From the NCBI RefSeq assembly GCF_000241325.1, contig NZ_BAEI01000031.1:372001-436000 (forward strand): a stretch of DNA of 64,000 nt. The letters are read 5' to 3'. The translations under genes and the position numbers were made by a program. Shown in pieces: positions 24,802 through 33,409 of the stretch. Origin of the DNA: Gordonia polyisoprenivorans NBRC 16320 = JCM 10675. Lineage in GTDB: Bacteria > Actinomycetota > Actinomycetes > Mycobacteriales > Mycobacteriaceae. The notes under the pieces are model-generated. The model was not told the DNA's origin. It searched no databases and saw only the letters and a program-made list of their open reading frames with translations. The first letter of the stretch is position 1; each line of letters begins with the position of its first letter.

Positions 24802-25901
24802 CCGGTATGGCGATGAATTCGCTGGAGCAGCAGGGTTTTCGAGCATCGGTGCGGTGCACTGTCCCCGATCTGGTCGCCGATATCGAGGTCGCGCCCGGCG
24901 ACACCCTCGGCATCATCGGCCCGAACGGAGCCGGGAAGTCGACCTTGCTGTCGATCGTGGCGGGCCTGCGTCGCACCCCCGACTCCAGGGTCGCGGTCGG
25001 ATCGCGAATTCTGCAGGGCGACCGGACCTTTGTCGAACCACACCGTCGATCGGTGGTGTTGCTCGAGCAGAAGGCCAGACTGTTCGGTCATCTGTCGGTG
25101 CGGCGCAACGTCGAATTCGGCCCGGCGGCGGCCGGGTTGTCGCGCAAGGACATCCGGAATCGGGCACAGCGCTGGCTCGACGCGGTCGGGGTGGCCGACC
25201 TCGCCGACCGCATGCCGTCGGGGCTGTCCGGTGGGCAGGCGCAGCGGGTTGCGATCGCGCGTGCGCTGGCCACCGAACCCGAGGTGCTGTTGCTCGACGA
25301 GCCGTTCGCCGCGCTCGATGTCGATGTGGCCCAACAGATGCGTTCGCTGATGCGTCATCTCCTCGCCGACCGTGCCGGGATGACGGTGCTGGTCACCCAC
25401 GATCTGATCGACGTGGTCAGCCTCGCCGATCGGATCGCGGTGATCGACGACGCCCGCATCGTGCAGACCGGCCCCACCACCTCGGTGCTCACCCGGCCCG
25501 AATCGGCGTTCACGGCGTCGCTGGCCGGGACGAACCTGATCGTCGGGCAGTTGCGTGACGCCGGCACCGTTGTCGCCGACGACGGCATCCGGGTGGTCGG
25601 TACCGTGGTCGAATCCGCAGCCGCCGGTCGGGCGGCGGCGGCCTTCTCGCCGCGCGCGGTGGCGGTGTATCTCCGAGACCCGCAGGGCAGTCCGCGCAAC
25701 AGTTGGCACGGAGTCGTGGAAGACGTGATACCGCAGGGTGATCGGGCGTTGGTCCGCACTCGATGCGGCGAGCACCGGATCGGGGCCGAGGTGACCTGGG
25801 CGTCGGTCGTCGACCTCGATCTGAGTCCGGGCACCGACGTCGTGCTGAGCGTGAAGGCCACCGAGGTCTCGGTCTACGGCGCTGCCGGATCACCCTCGTA
25901 G
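24798..25901 (+). CDS. modC: Molybdate ABC transporter ATP-binding protein with TOBE tail
   Basis: This is a 367-aa ATPase. Walker A GPNGAGKST (~43), signature LSGGQAQRVAIARAL (~145), Walker B VLLLDEPFAALD and switch His in VLVTHDLIDV are all intact. The C-terminal ~100 residues form a TOBE domain that can sense molybdate and inhibit transport. GTG 24798 overlaps the modB stop (GTGA). The 3' end overlaps the convergent cyclase gene by 28 bp. Confidence 0.94.
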   Translation: MTGMAMNSLEQQGFRASVRCTVPDLVADIEVAPGDTLGIIGPNGAGKSTLLSIVAGLRRTPDSRVAVGSRILQGDRTFVEPHRRSVVLLEQKARLFGHLSVRRNVEFGPAAAGLSRKDIRNRAQRWLDAVGVADLADRMPSGLSGGQAQRVAIARALATEPEVLLLDEPFAALDVDVAQQMRSLMRHLLADRAGMTVLVTHDLIDVVSLADRIAVIDDARIVQTGPTTSVLTRPESAFTASLAGTNLIVGQLRDAGTVVADDGIRVVGTVVESAAAGRAAAAFSPRAVAVYLRDPQGSPRNSWHGVVEDVIPQGDRALVRTRCGEHRIGAEVTWASVVDLDLSPGTDVVLSVKATEVSVYGAAGSPS

Positions 25902-26803
25902 TACTTGTTGGCCTCGAGGACCTTGGCCCGCAGTTTGCGATACCCCCGCACCGACAGTGGTGAGATCGACCGCAGGTGAAAGGGTTCGGCGTCGGTGAGG
26001 TCGGCGGCAAGGGCCTCGTCGACCAGGACGGTACCCGGCCGGGCCGAACCACACAGGCGGGCAGCGATGTTGACCGGTTCACCGAAGAGGTCGCCGAGCC
26101 GGCTCAGGACGGCACCGCGGGCGAGCCCGACCCGTAGGGGTGGAATCGGTCCGTCGTCACTGAGTCGCTGGATCGCGAGCGCCGCGGCGGCGGCCTCGGC
26201 ACTGTCGTCGAAGCTGAACATCACCGCGTCGCCGAGGGTTTTGATGACGTGACCGCCGCGGTCGGTGACGATGTCGAAGGTGCGCTCCTCGAAGTTCTCG
26301 AGTAGATCTTCGAGCTCGCCCATCCCGATGCGCCGCGACAGGCTTGTGTAGCCGACGATGTCGGCGAAACCGACCACGAGGTCGTGCTTCTCGTCGGAGT
26401 CGCGGGCGACGTCGCGTTCGAGCGCGATCTTGAGGTGACGTCGCCAGATCAACCGCTGGATGACGTCGATGGCGCCGATCATCTGCTCGCGGGTCCACGG
26501 GACGTCCGGATTGCGATCGAGATCCAGGATCTGGTCGGCCTGCCATTCGGTCAGCCGCGACATCGTTTGTCCGATCGCCCGAGCGGTGGCGATCTGGGCC
26601 TGCTCCGGCAGGGTCTCCTCGGAACTGGCGAACAGCCGCAAGGCGTCGACCTCGTCGGCGGTGAAGATCTTGTCGGTCGTGGTCCGATGCGCGAAACCGA
26701 AGGCGTTCCACAGCCTCTCGGCGTACTCCGGCGAGACTCCCAGCTCGGCGATGAGCTCGTCGCGGGAATAGCGTGGCTCACCGGGATCAGCGGCGGAACT
26801 CAT
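25874..26803 (-). CDS. Class III adenylate/guanylate cyclase with N-terminal regulatory domain
   Basis: This is a 309-aa protein. The last ~170 residues are a class III cyclase domain: first metal Asp in VVGFADIVGYTSLSRR, second metal Asp in KTLGDAVMFSF, and NIAARLCGSARPGTVLVDEAL near the end. It should make cAMP. The N-terminal ~130 residues (SRDELIAELGVSPEYAERLWNAFGF) resemble the MerR-like/pH-sensing regulatory region of actinobacterial cyclases such as Rv1264-type proteins. Both metal Asp are present, so activity is likely. No membrane segment is seen. ATG 26803 follows GGGAG. Confidence 0.88.
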   Translation of the reverse strand: MSSAADPGEPRYSRDELIAELGVSPEYAERLWNAFGFAHRTTTDKIFTADEVDALRLFASSEETLPEQAQIATARAIGQTMSRLTEWQADQILDLDRNPDVPWTREQMIGAIDVIQRLIWRRHLKIALERDVARDSDEKHDLVVGFADIVGYTSLSRRIGMGELEDLLENFEERTFDIVTDRGGHVIKTLGDAVMFSFDDSAEAAAAALAIQRLSDDGPIPPLRVGLARGAVLSRLGDLFGEPVNIAARLCGSARPGTVLVDEALAADLTDAEPFHLRSISPLSVRGYRKLRAKVLEANKYYEGDPAAP

Positions 26804-26879
26804 CGGGGCGGCTCCCGTCGTCGTGGTCCCGGTGAGTCTAGCAACGGTGGTGGCGTACGCCGCTGACACGAGCGTCGTG

Positions 26880-28049
26880 TCAGACCCCCAGGACACCCTT
26901 CATCAGATATGCCATCCGGGCCGGGAAGTCGGGACGCGAGGTGCCACGTCGGACGCGGACCGCGTCGTTGACGATCGACAACGCGGCGTGTACGGCCACG
27001 CCTGCCTCCGGCCGGTCGAGGTCGGGATGGGTGCGCGTCATCAGGTCGACCCAGCGGGCGACGTAGTTTCGTTGGACGTCGAGGAGGTCGGCGGCGTCGG
27101 ACTGGCCGATGAAGACCGCCGAGTTGTTGAAACCGACCGACAGGTCCGGGCTGGAGGTGAGCGTCGAGACGTACGAATCGACCAGCAGGGACAGGAGTTT
27201 CGCGCTGTCCGACGTGGTCGAGTGGGCGGCCATCGCGCCGGCCTCCAACCGGGTGGCGCTGCGCCGGCCGATGCCGACGAGGATGGCGAGCTTCGAACTG
27301 AAGTGCCGGTAGACGCTGGGACCGGTGATCCCCACCGCGGCACCGATATCGTCAACGCCCACACCGGCATAGCCGCGTCGGGCGAACAATTCGGCTGCGG
27401 CGTCGAGGATCTCGTCGCGGCGGGTACGGGATCCGCCGGTCATCACCGGCGCCGGCACCATCGGCGGGGCCGAGTCGGGTCGCAGGGTGATCAGCCGATG
27501 CACGAGGATCTTGAGCTCGGCCAATGACCGGGTGGCCGACAGGCGCGCGTTGTGCACGCCCAGACTTCCGGCGACGCTCAGCGTCGCCCAACACAATTCG
27601 ACGGCCTCGCGTTCGGGCATGCCGGTGCCCGCGGCGAGGACCCCGGCCCACCGGTGCATGACGCCGCGGATGCGCAGGACGATCACCCGGTTCTCCTCCT
27701 CGCTGAGGTGCTGGCTGGCCGAGCGCCACAGTGACGTGGCCGCGGGTCTGCGCACCCCGATCGAACACACCGCGTCGACGAGTTCCTCCGGGCTCGAGTC
27801 GGTGTCGTCGAGCAACCGGTCGGTGCACGCCTCCAACTCGTCCACGCCGCCCATCACCGCGGCCAACAGCAAGGCGTGCTTGTCGGCGAAGTGCCGGTAG
27901 ACCGAGGGCGCGGTGACACCGGCCGCCCGCGCGATGTCGGCGAGGGCGACCTGGGTGTAGCCGCGCTCGGCGAACAGCGTCGCCGCATGGTCGGCGAGCT
28001 GCCGCTTGCGGTCGGCCGGTCGGGCGCGGGTGGGCTTCGGGCTAGGCAT
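26880..28049 (-). CDS. Tandem TetR regulator (two fused TetR units)
   Basis: This is a 389-aa protein, twice the normal TetR length. It contains two HTH units: residues ~15-60 (YTQVALADIARAAGVTAPSVYRHFADKHALL) and ~215-260 (YAGVGVDDIGAAVGITGPSVYRHFSSKLAIL). Each is followed by its own helical ligand domain. The two recognition helices are nearly the same, so it is a duplication-fusion that may act as an intramolecular dimer. It is divergent from fadA-fadB and probably represses them in response to an acyl-CoA. Confidence 0.9.
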   Translation of the reverse strand: MPSPKPTRARPADRKRQLADHAATLFAERGYTQVALADIARAAGVTAPSVYRHFADKHALLLAAVMGGVDELEACTDRLLDDTDSSPEELVDAVCSIGVRRPAATSLWRSASQHLSEEENRVIVLRIRGVMHRWAGVLAAGTGMPEREAVELCWATLSVAGSLGVHNARLSATRSLAELKILVHRLITLRPDSAPPMVPAPVMTGGSRTRRDEILDAAAELFARRGYAGVGVDDIGAAVGITGPSVYRHFSSKLAILVGIGRRSATRLEAGAMAAHSTTSDSAKLLSLLVDSYVSTLTSSPDLSVGFNNSAVFIGQSDAADLLDVQRNYVARWVDLMTRTHPDLDRPEAGVAVHAALSIVNDAVRVRRGTSRPDFPARMAYLMKGVLGV

Positions 28050-28092
28050 GGTGAATCGACCATAGCGCAGAATTGCCGGTCAGGATCAAGTG

Positions 28093-28123
28093 TTGACCAC
28101 CGGGTATGGCCAAATAAGTTATT
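28093..28123 (+). promoter_or_regulatory. fadA promoter with palindromic operator
   Basis: TTGACC (28093-28098) with TAAGTT (28115-28120) forms a -35/-10 pair of 16-bp spacing. The palindrome AATAA-G-TTATT (28113-28123) covers the -10 box and is strikingly AT-rich for this genome. It is the likely target of the divergent tandem TetR regulator. Confidence 0.5.
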
Positions 28124-28179
28124 CCGCGTTAGCCTGTCGTGGTAACCGTCTCCGGTTCATGTGAAAGGAACACAGCATC

Positions 28180-29391
28180 GTGGCCGATCAAGCATTCATC
28201 TACGAGGCGTTGCGTACGCCGCGTGGCAAGCAGCGCGGCGGAGCGCTGCACAGCATCAAGCCGGTTGATCTCGCATCGGGGATCATCAACGAGGTTCTCG
28301 CCCGGCACGGGGGACTCGACCCGGCAGAGATCAACGACGTGATCTTGGGTGTCGTGTCGCCTGTCGGTGAGCAGGGTGGCGTCATCGCCCGCACCGCGGC
28401 TCTCAACAGCGGTCTGCCCGAGACCGTCCCCGGCACCCAGATCGACCGCTTCTGCGCGTCGGGCCTGGAGGCCACCAACATGGCGGCATCGAAGGTCGCC
28501 TCCGGCTTCGACGATCTGGTCCTGGCCGGCGGCGTGGAGTCGATGAGCCGTGTCCCGATGGGCTCCGACGGTGGCGCCCTGTTCATGGACCCGGCGACCG
28601 CCTATGACCACTACATCACCCCTCAGGGCATCGGTGCCGACACCATCGCCACCATCGAGGGCTTCAGCCGCGAGGACGTCGACGCCTACGCCGTCGAGTC
28701 GCAGAATCGCGCCGAGAAGGCGTGGACGAGTGGTTACTTCGCCAAGTCGGTGGTTCCGGTTCGTGACATCAACGGTGTGATCGTGCTCGATCACGACGAG
28801 CATCGTCGTCCGGGCACCACGGTGGAGTCGCTGGGCAAGCTCAAGCCCGCCTTCGCCGCGCTCGCCGAGATGGCCGGCTTCGACGACGTGATCATGCAGA
28901 AGTACCCCTTCCTCGAGAAGATCAACCACGTCCACACCGGCGGCAACAGCTCCGGCATCGTCGACGGTGCCGCGGTCGTGCTGCTGGGCAGTGAGGCGGC
29001 CGGCAAGCGCAACGGCCTGACCCCGCGCGGTCGCGTCGTGGCCTTCGCCGAGGTCGGCTCGGAGCCCTCGATCATGCTGACGGGTCCGACCCCGGCGACC
29101 GAGCTGGCGCTGAAGAAGGCCGGTCTGACCGTCGACGACATCGACGTGTTCGAGCTGAACGAGGCGTTCGCGTCGGTCGTCATGAAGTGGATGAAGGATC
29201 TGAAGATCCCGCACGAGAAGGTCAACGTCAACGGCGGCGCGATCGCGATGGGTCACCCGCTCGGTGCGACCGGCGCGATGATCTTCGGTACCTGCCTCGA
29301 CGAGCTCGAGCGCACCGGCGGTCGCTACGGCCTGGTCACCCTGTGCATCGGCGGCGGCATGGGCGTCGCGACCATCATCGAGCGTCTCTGA
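28180..29391 (+). CDS. fadA: 3-ketoacyl-CoA thiolase / acetyl-CoA C-acyltransferase
   Basis: This is a 403-aa thiolase. The acyl-enzyme Cys is in [16 protein letters not shown] (~residue 90), [15 protein letters not shown] and the Asn-Glu of VFELNEAFA follow, the catalytic His is in [18 protein letters not shown], and the second catalytic Cys is in [10 protein letters not shown]. All are intact. It is the beta-subunit of a fatty-acid oxidation complex with FadB 33 bp downstream, as in mycobacterial Rv0859-Rv0860. GTG 28180 is preceded by AAAGGA. Confidence 0.95.
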   Translation: MADQAFIYEALRTPRGKQRGGALHSIKPVDLASGIINEVLARHGGLDPAEINDVILGVVSPVGEQGGVIARTAALNSGLPETVPGTQIDRFCASGLEATNMAASKVASGFDDLVLAGGVESMSRVPMGSDGGALFMDPATAYDHYITPQGIGADTIATIEGFSREDVDAYAVESQNRAEKAWTSGYFAKSVVPVRDINGVIVLDHDEHRRPGTTVESLGKLKPAFAALAEMAGFDDVIMQKYPFLEKINHVHTGGNSSGIVDGAAVVLLGSEAAGKRNGLTPRGRVVAFAEVGSEPSIMLTGPTPATELALKKAGLTVDDIDVFELNEAFASVVMKWMKDLKIPHEKVNVNGGAIAMGHPLGATGAMIFGTCLDELERTGGRYGLVTLCIGGGMGVATIIERL

Positions 29392-29424
29392 CGGCCACCT
29401 CACCAAAGGAATCTGCGAAAAACC

Positions 29425-31596
29425 ATGAGTGACAACATGATCAATTGGGAGAAGGATGCCGACGGCGTCGTCATCCTGACCATGGACGACAAGAGCCAGG
29501 GCGCCAACACCATGAACCAGACGTTCATGGACTCGATTGCCGCCACGGTCGATCGTCTCGAGGCGGAGAAGGACGACATCACCGGTGTCGTCATCACCTC
29601 GGCGAAGAAGACCTTCTTCGCCGGCGGCGACCTCAAGGACATGACCGCCGAGCAGACCCAGACCAAAGAGGAGATCGCCACCGCGATCACCGAGCGCACC
29701 AACGGCATGAAGAAGGTGCTGCGTCGGCTCGAGACCCTCGGCAAGCCGGTCGTCGCCGCCATCAACGGTGCCGCACTCGGTGGCGGCCTCGAGCTCGCGC
29801 TGCACACCCACCACCGCATTGCCGCGGACATCAAGGGTGTCCAGATCGGTCTGCCCGAGGTCACCCTCGGTCTGCTGCCCGGTGGCGGTGGCGTCGTGCG
29901 TACCGTGCGTCTGCTCGGCTTCCAGGCCGCGCTGATGAACGTGCTCCTGCAGGGCCCGCGGTTCAACGCCGCCAAGGCCAAGGAGACCGGTCTCGTCGAT
30001 GAGCTCGTCGGCTCGGTCGAAGAACTCGTGCCGGCCGCCAAGGAATGGATCAAGGCCAACCCCGAAGCGGTCCAGCCGTGGGATGTCAAGGGCTACAAGA
30101 TGCCCGGTGGTGCGGTCACCAATCCGTCGGTCGCGGCCAACCTGCCCGCCTTCCCGGCGATCCTGCGCAAGCAGATCAAGGGCGCCAACATGCCGGCTCC
30201 GCGCGCCATCCTGGCCGCGGCCATCGAGGGCGCCTACGTCGACGTCGACACCGCCGACATCATCGAGACCCGCTACTTCGTGTCGCTGGTGACCGGTCAG
30301 GTCGCGCAGAACATGATCAAGGCGTTCTTCTTCGACCTGCAGCACATCAACAACGGTGGCTCGCGGCCGGAAGGCTATGACAAGTACACCGCCAAGAAGG
30401 TCGGCGTCATCGGCGCGGGCATGATGGGTGCGGCGATCGCCTACGTCTCGGCCAAGGCCGGCATCGAGGTGGTCCTCAAGGACATCGACATCGAGGCCGC
30501 CAAGCGGGGCAAGGGCTACTCGGAGAAGCTCGAGGAGAAGGCGCTCTCGCGGGGCAAGACCACCCAGGAGAAGAGTGACGCGCTGCTCGCGCGGATCACG
30601 CCGACCGTCGACGCCGCCGATTTCAAGGGTGTCGACCTCGTCATCGAGGCCGCCTTCGAGTCGGTCGAGGTGAAGAACAAGGTGTTCCAGGAGATCGAGG
30701 ACATCGTCGAGCCCGACGCCGTGCTCGGCTCGAACACCTCGACGCTGCCGATCACGATCCTCGCCCAGGGCGTCAAGCGCCAGGAGGACTTCATCGGCAT
30801 CCACTTCTTCTCGCCGGTCGACAAGATGCCGCTGGTGGAGATCATCCGTGGTGAGAAGACCTCGGATGCGGTGCTGGCCAAGGTGATCGACTACACCCTG
30901 CAGATCCGCAAGACCCCGATCGTGGTCAACGACAGCCGCGGGTTCTTCACCAGCCGGGTCATCGGCACCTTCATCAACGAGGCCATCGCGGCCGTCGGCG
31001 AAGGTGTGGAACCGGCACTGGTCGAGCACGCCGGCACCCAGGCCGGATACCCGGCCGCACCGCTGCAGCTGTCCGATGAGCTGAATCTCATCCTGATGCA
31101 GAAGATCCGTAAGGAATCCCAGGCTGCCGCCGAGGCGGAGGGCAAGGAATTCCCGCAGCACGGATCGTTCGCCGTCATCGATTACCTCGTCGAGCAGGGC
31201 CGTCCCGGCAAGAAGGAAGGCGCCGGCTTCTACGAGTACGACGAGAACGGCAAGCGCGTGCGGCTGTGGCCGGGTCTGCGGGAGAAGTTCAACTCCGGAA
31301 GCAGCCAGCAGTCGCTCGAGGACCTCAAGGAGCGCATGCTCTTCGCCGAGGCCGTCGAGACCGCGCGCTGCATCGAGGAAGGTGTCATCACCTCGGTGCC
31401 CGACGCCAACATCGGCTCGATCTTCGGCATCGGCTTCCCCGCGTGGACCGGCGGTGTGGTGCAGTACATGAACCAGTACGAAGGCGGCCTGGCCGGCTTC
31501 GTCGAACGCTCCCGCGAACTGGCCAAGAAGTACGGCGCACAGTTCGAGCCGCCGGCCTCGCTGGTGGAGAAGGCGAACAAGGGCGAGAAGTACTGA
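29425..31596 (+). CDS. fadB: Multifunctional enoyl-CoA hydratase / 3-hydroxyacyl-CoA dehydrogenase
   Basis: This is a 723-aa trifunctional alpha-subunit. Residues 1-190 are the crotonase domain (oxyanion-hole and catalytic segments KTFFAGGDLKDMT, INGAALGGGLELALHTHHRIA and GLPEVTLGLLPGGGGVVR with catalytic Glu). The NAD-binding Rossmann domain at ~315-500 has GVIGAGMMGAAIAYVSA, and the catalytic His is in GIHFFSPVDKMPLVEI. C-terminal helical domains complete it. It hydrates trans-2-enoyl-CoA and oxidises the 3-hydroxy product for FadA. It is followed by a very strong hairpin at 31621. Confidence 0.96.
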   Translation: MSDNMINWEKDADGVVILTMDDKSQGANTMNQTFMDSIAATVDRLEAEKDDITGVVITSAKKTFFAGGDLKDMTAEQTQTKEEIATAITERTNGMKKVLRRLETLGKPVVAAINGAALGGGLELALHTHHRIAADIKGVQIGLPEVTLGLLPGGGGVVRTVRLLGFQAALMNVLLQGPRFNAAKAKETGLVDELVGSVEELVPAAKEWIKANPEAVQPWDVKGYKMPGGAVTNPSVAANLPAFPAILRKQIKGANMPAPRAILAAAIEGAYVDVDTADIIETRYFVSLVTGQVAQNMIKAFFFDLQHINNGGSRPEGYDKYTAKKVGVIGAGMMGAAIAYVSAKAGIEVVLKDIDIEAAKRGKGYSEKLEEKALSRGKTTQEKSDALLARITPTVDAADFKGVDLVIEAAFESVEVKNKVFQEIEDIVEPDAVLGSNTSTLPITILAQGVKRQEDFIGIHFFSPVDKMPLVEIIRGEKTSDAVLAKVIDYTLQIRKTPIVVNDSRGFFTSRVIGTFINEAIAAVGEGVEPALVEHAGTQAGYPAAPLQLSDELNLILMQKIRKESQAAAEAEGKEFPQHGSFAVIDYLVEQGRPGKKEGAGFYEYDENGKRVRLWPGLREKFNSGSSQQSLEDLKERMLFAEAVETARCIEEGVITSVPDANIGSIFGIGFPAWTGGVVQYMNQYEGGLAGFVERSRELAKKYGAQFEPPASLVEKANKGEKY

Positions 31597-31620
31597 GCCG
31601 CTTGATGAGCTGAGCGATAC

Positions 31621-31658
31621 GCGAAAGTGGGGGAAGAATCTTCTTCCCCCACTTTCGC
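31621..31658 (+). terminator. Perfect 18-bp hairpin after fadB (GGGGAAGAATC family)
   Basis: Arms 31621-31638 and 31641-31658 are perfect complements (GCGAAAGTGGGGGAAGAA and its reverse) around a 2-nt TC loop, 25 bp after the fadB stop, followed by TTTCG. It should stop fadB transcription. It shares the GGGGAAGAATC core with hairpins at 31693 and 36598. Confidence 0.8.
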
Positions 31659-31692
31659 TTTCGTCCGCAGGAAATCTCTGGGGGACGAGTGG

Positions 31693-31727
31693 GACACCCG
31701 GGGAAGAATCTTTCCTCCCCGGGTGTC
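31693..31727 (-). terminator. Hairpin after the SPFH gene (GGGGAAGAATC family)
   Basis: GACACCCGGGGA (31693-31704) and TCCCCGGGTGTC (31716-31727) are perfect 12-bp arms around an 11-nt loop that extends the GGGGAAGAATC core. It lies 23 bp beyond the end of the SPFH gene on the minus strand. Confidence 0.75.
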
Positions 31728-31749
31728 GTCGTCGGTGGCGACGGTTGCG

Positions 31750-32466
31750 TCAGTCGTCGTCGGCCACCTGCGCGGCAGCCGAATCGTCCACTTGCGCAGC
31801 ATCACCCACCGACAACACCAGCCTGGTGCCATGCGGCGCTTCCTGGACCAGGCGCAACTGTGCCAGTGCCGGGTGTGCGTCGAGCACACGGCCGGCGTTG
31901 GCGAGTGAGCGCAATGCAGCCGTCTCCGCCCGTGCGGTCTCCAGCTTGGCCAGGCCGCGCGCCTTGGCGGAGATCAGCTCGGTTGCCGCCGAACGGATCT
32001 CACTCGGCACGATGACGTCCTTGAGCAGCGCCTCGGCGACGGTCACACCCACGGTCGCACCGACCGTTCGCGCAGCGGCGAGCACGAGGCCCATGTCGAC
32101 TGCATCACCACGTGCCATCAGATCCTCGAGCGACACCGACGCACAGGAGTCGCGCAGCGCAACCTGAGCCGAGAGGTAGATGGCCGACCAGGGGTCGTTG
32201 GACTGTTCGACGAAGGCGACGGGGTCGGTGATCGTCGCGCGCAGGGCCACCGTCACGCGAACCGACACTCCCTCGGCCGTGAGGATCTCCTGCGGTGCAA
32301 CCGAGATGACGCGCGCACGCATGTCGAGCCAGGTGTGGGTTGCCGTCCGACGCCGACGGTACTGGCCGGGTGTCAGCGTCCGGGACAGTCGTCCACGGCG
32401 GTATTCGAGAACGCAATGGCCGGCCGGGACGGAGACCGTGGCGAATGCGGATGTGATGATGGACAA
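31750..32466 (-). CDS. SPFH/band-7 (slipin-like) protein
   Basis: This is a 238-aa protein of the stomatin/prohibitin superfamily. The SPFH domain covers most of it (ATVSVPAGHCVLEYRRGRLSRTLTPGQYRRRRTATHTWLDMRARVISVAPQEILTAEGVSVRV ... YLSAQVALRDSCASVSLEDLM). An alpha-helical region with RGLAKLETARAETAALRSLANA follows, as in slipins. No clear membrane anchor is seen at the N-terminus, which is short. TTG 32466 is chosen because GGGAGG stands 6 nt upstream; longer in-frame starts lie in low-quality sequence. Its role, probably membrane organisation or protease regulation, is unknown. Confidence 0.82.
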   Translation of the reverse strand: MSIITSAFATVSVPAGHCVLEYRRGRLSRTLTPGQYRRRRTATHTWLDMRARVISVAPQEILTAEGVSVRVTVALRATITDPVAFVEQSNDPWSAIYLSAQVALRDSCASVSLEDLMARGDAVDMGLVLAAARTVGATVGVTVAEALLKDVIVPSEIRSAATELISAKARGLAKLETARAETAALRSLANAGRVLDAHPALAQLRLVQEAPHGTRLVLSVGDAAQVDDSAAAQVADDD

Positions 32467-32770
32467 GGCGAACCTCCCTTCGGCGGCGGTGTATGGCGGC
32501 GGACACCGCCCGCGGGCGGGTGCGTCGGTGGGGACACGCGCGAGACCTCCACGCGTGGCCGCAGGACCGAGGCCCACCGGGGTTCCCGGGGGCGGTGCCG
32601 AGTGGGGAGTCGAACCCCGGTGCCGTAGCACGGACCGTAGCCATACCTTAAATGGATGCGCGAGAGTACAACGCGCAGAACATGATCGACGGTACCCCGC
32701 GATCGGCTGCTCTCTCGTGCGGGAGTGAACTCTGCCAGGGCGGGTGGCGAGGGCGCAAGCGAATAAACGC
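32467..32770. other. 304-bp gap without a gene
   Basis: This stretch separates the SPFH start from the end of the response-regulator gene. It holds the GGGAGG ribosome site of the SPFH gene and a possible minus-strand -10 TAAGGT near 32646-32651. A T-arm-like GGGGTTCGACTCCCC lies at ~32602-32616 on the minus strand, without the rest of a tRNA. I see no ORF with coding character. Confidence 0.55.
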
Positions 32771-33409
32771 TCAGCGGATCAAGCCGCGCTCGAAGGCCAC
32801 CCGCACCGCTGCGGCGCGGTCCTTCACGCCGAGCTTGGGGTAGAGCCGCAGCAGGTGCGTCTTCACCGTGGCCTCACTGATCATCAGCTCGGCGGCCACC
32901 TGACGATTGGTGCCGCCACCGGCCACCGCCCGCAGCACCTCGCATTCGCGTTCGGTCAGCGCCTCGAACCGGTTGCGGCTCATCAGACTTGCCGCAGCAC
33001 TCGGGTCGAGGACGCTCTGACCGGCTGCGGCGCGGCGTACCGCGGCGATGAGATCGGCACGCGGCGTCGCCTTGAGAAGGTATCCGTCGGCGCCTGCGTC
33101 GACCGCGGCCCGGATGTCGGTGTCGGTGTCGTAGGTGGTGAGCACGAGTATCCGTGGCGCGTCCGGGTTCTCGGCTCGCAGCACTCGGATCGCGCCCACC
33201 CCGTCGAGTTCGGGCATCCGTAGATCCATCAGCACGACGTCGGGGTGCAGTCGCGCGATCGTGGTGAGTGCCTCGGCTCCATCGGCGGCCTCGCCGATCA
33301 CCGACATCCCCGGCTCCCGCTCGAGCATGCCGCGAATACCGTCGCGTACCACCGGATGATCGTCGACCACGACGATGCTGATCGTCGCATCCGTGGCGTC
33401 GCGCATCAT
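32771..33409 (-). CDS. NarL/FixJ-family response regulator
   Basis: This is a 212-aa regulator. The receiver has DDHPVVRDGI, phospho-acceptor Asp in VVLMDLRMPELDG, Thr in VLTTYDTDTD and Lys in YLLKATPR. The LuxR-type HTH at ~148-205 reads LTERECEVLRAVAGGGTNRQVAAELMISEATVKTHLL. ATG 33409 overlaps the stop of the histidine kinase gene (ATGA). It is the last gene of an ABC transporter/kinase/regulator operon and probably controls that operon or a membrane-stress response. Confidence 0.92.
   Translation of the reverse strand: MMRDATDATISIVVVDDHPVVRDGIRGMLEREPGMSVIGEAADGAEALTTIARLHPDVVLMDLRMPELDGVGAIRVLRAENPDAPRILVLTTYDTDTDIRAAVDAGADGYLLKATPRADLIAAVRRAAAGQSVLDPSAAASLMSRNRFEALTERECEVLRAVAGGGTNRQVAAELMISEATVKTHLLRLYPKLGVKDRAAAVRVAFERGLIR

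Noticed and set aside
28129..31161. 1010-codon open frame antisense to fadA/fadB
   Set aside because: It mirrors the codon bias of the two real genes; composition is His/Arg/Asp/Leu-rich with no domain, as expected of a GC-rich shadow.
32602..32640. tRNA-like T-arm GGGGTTCGACTCCCC on the minus strand followed by ACTCGGCACC
   Set aside because: No matching acceptor, D or anticodon arm within 70 nt; the first T-stem pair also fails. At best a decayed 3' fragment.
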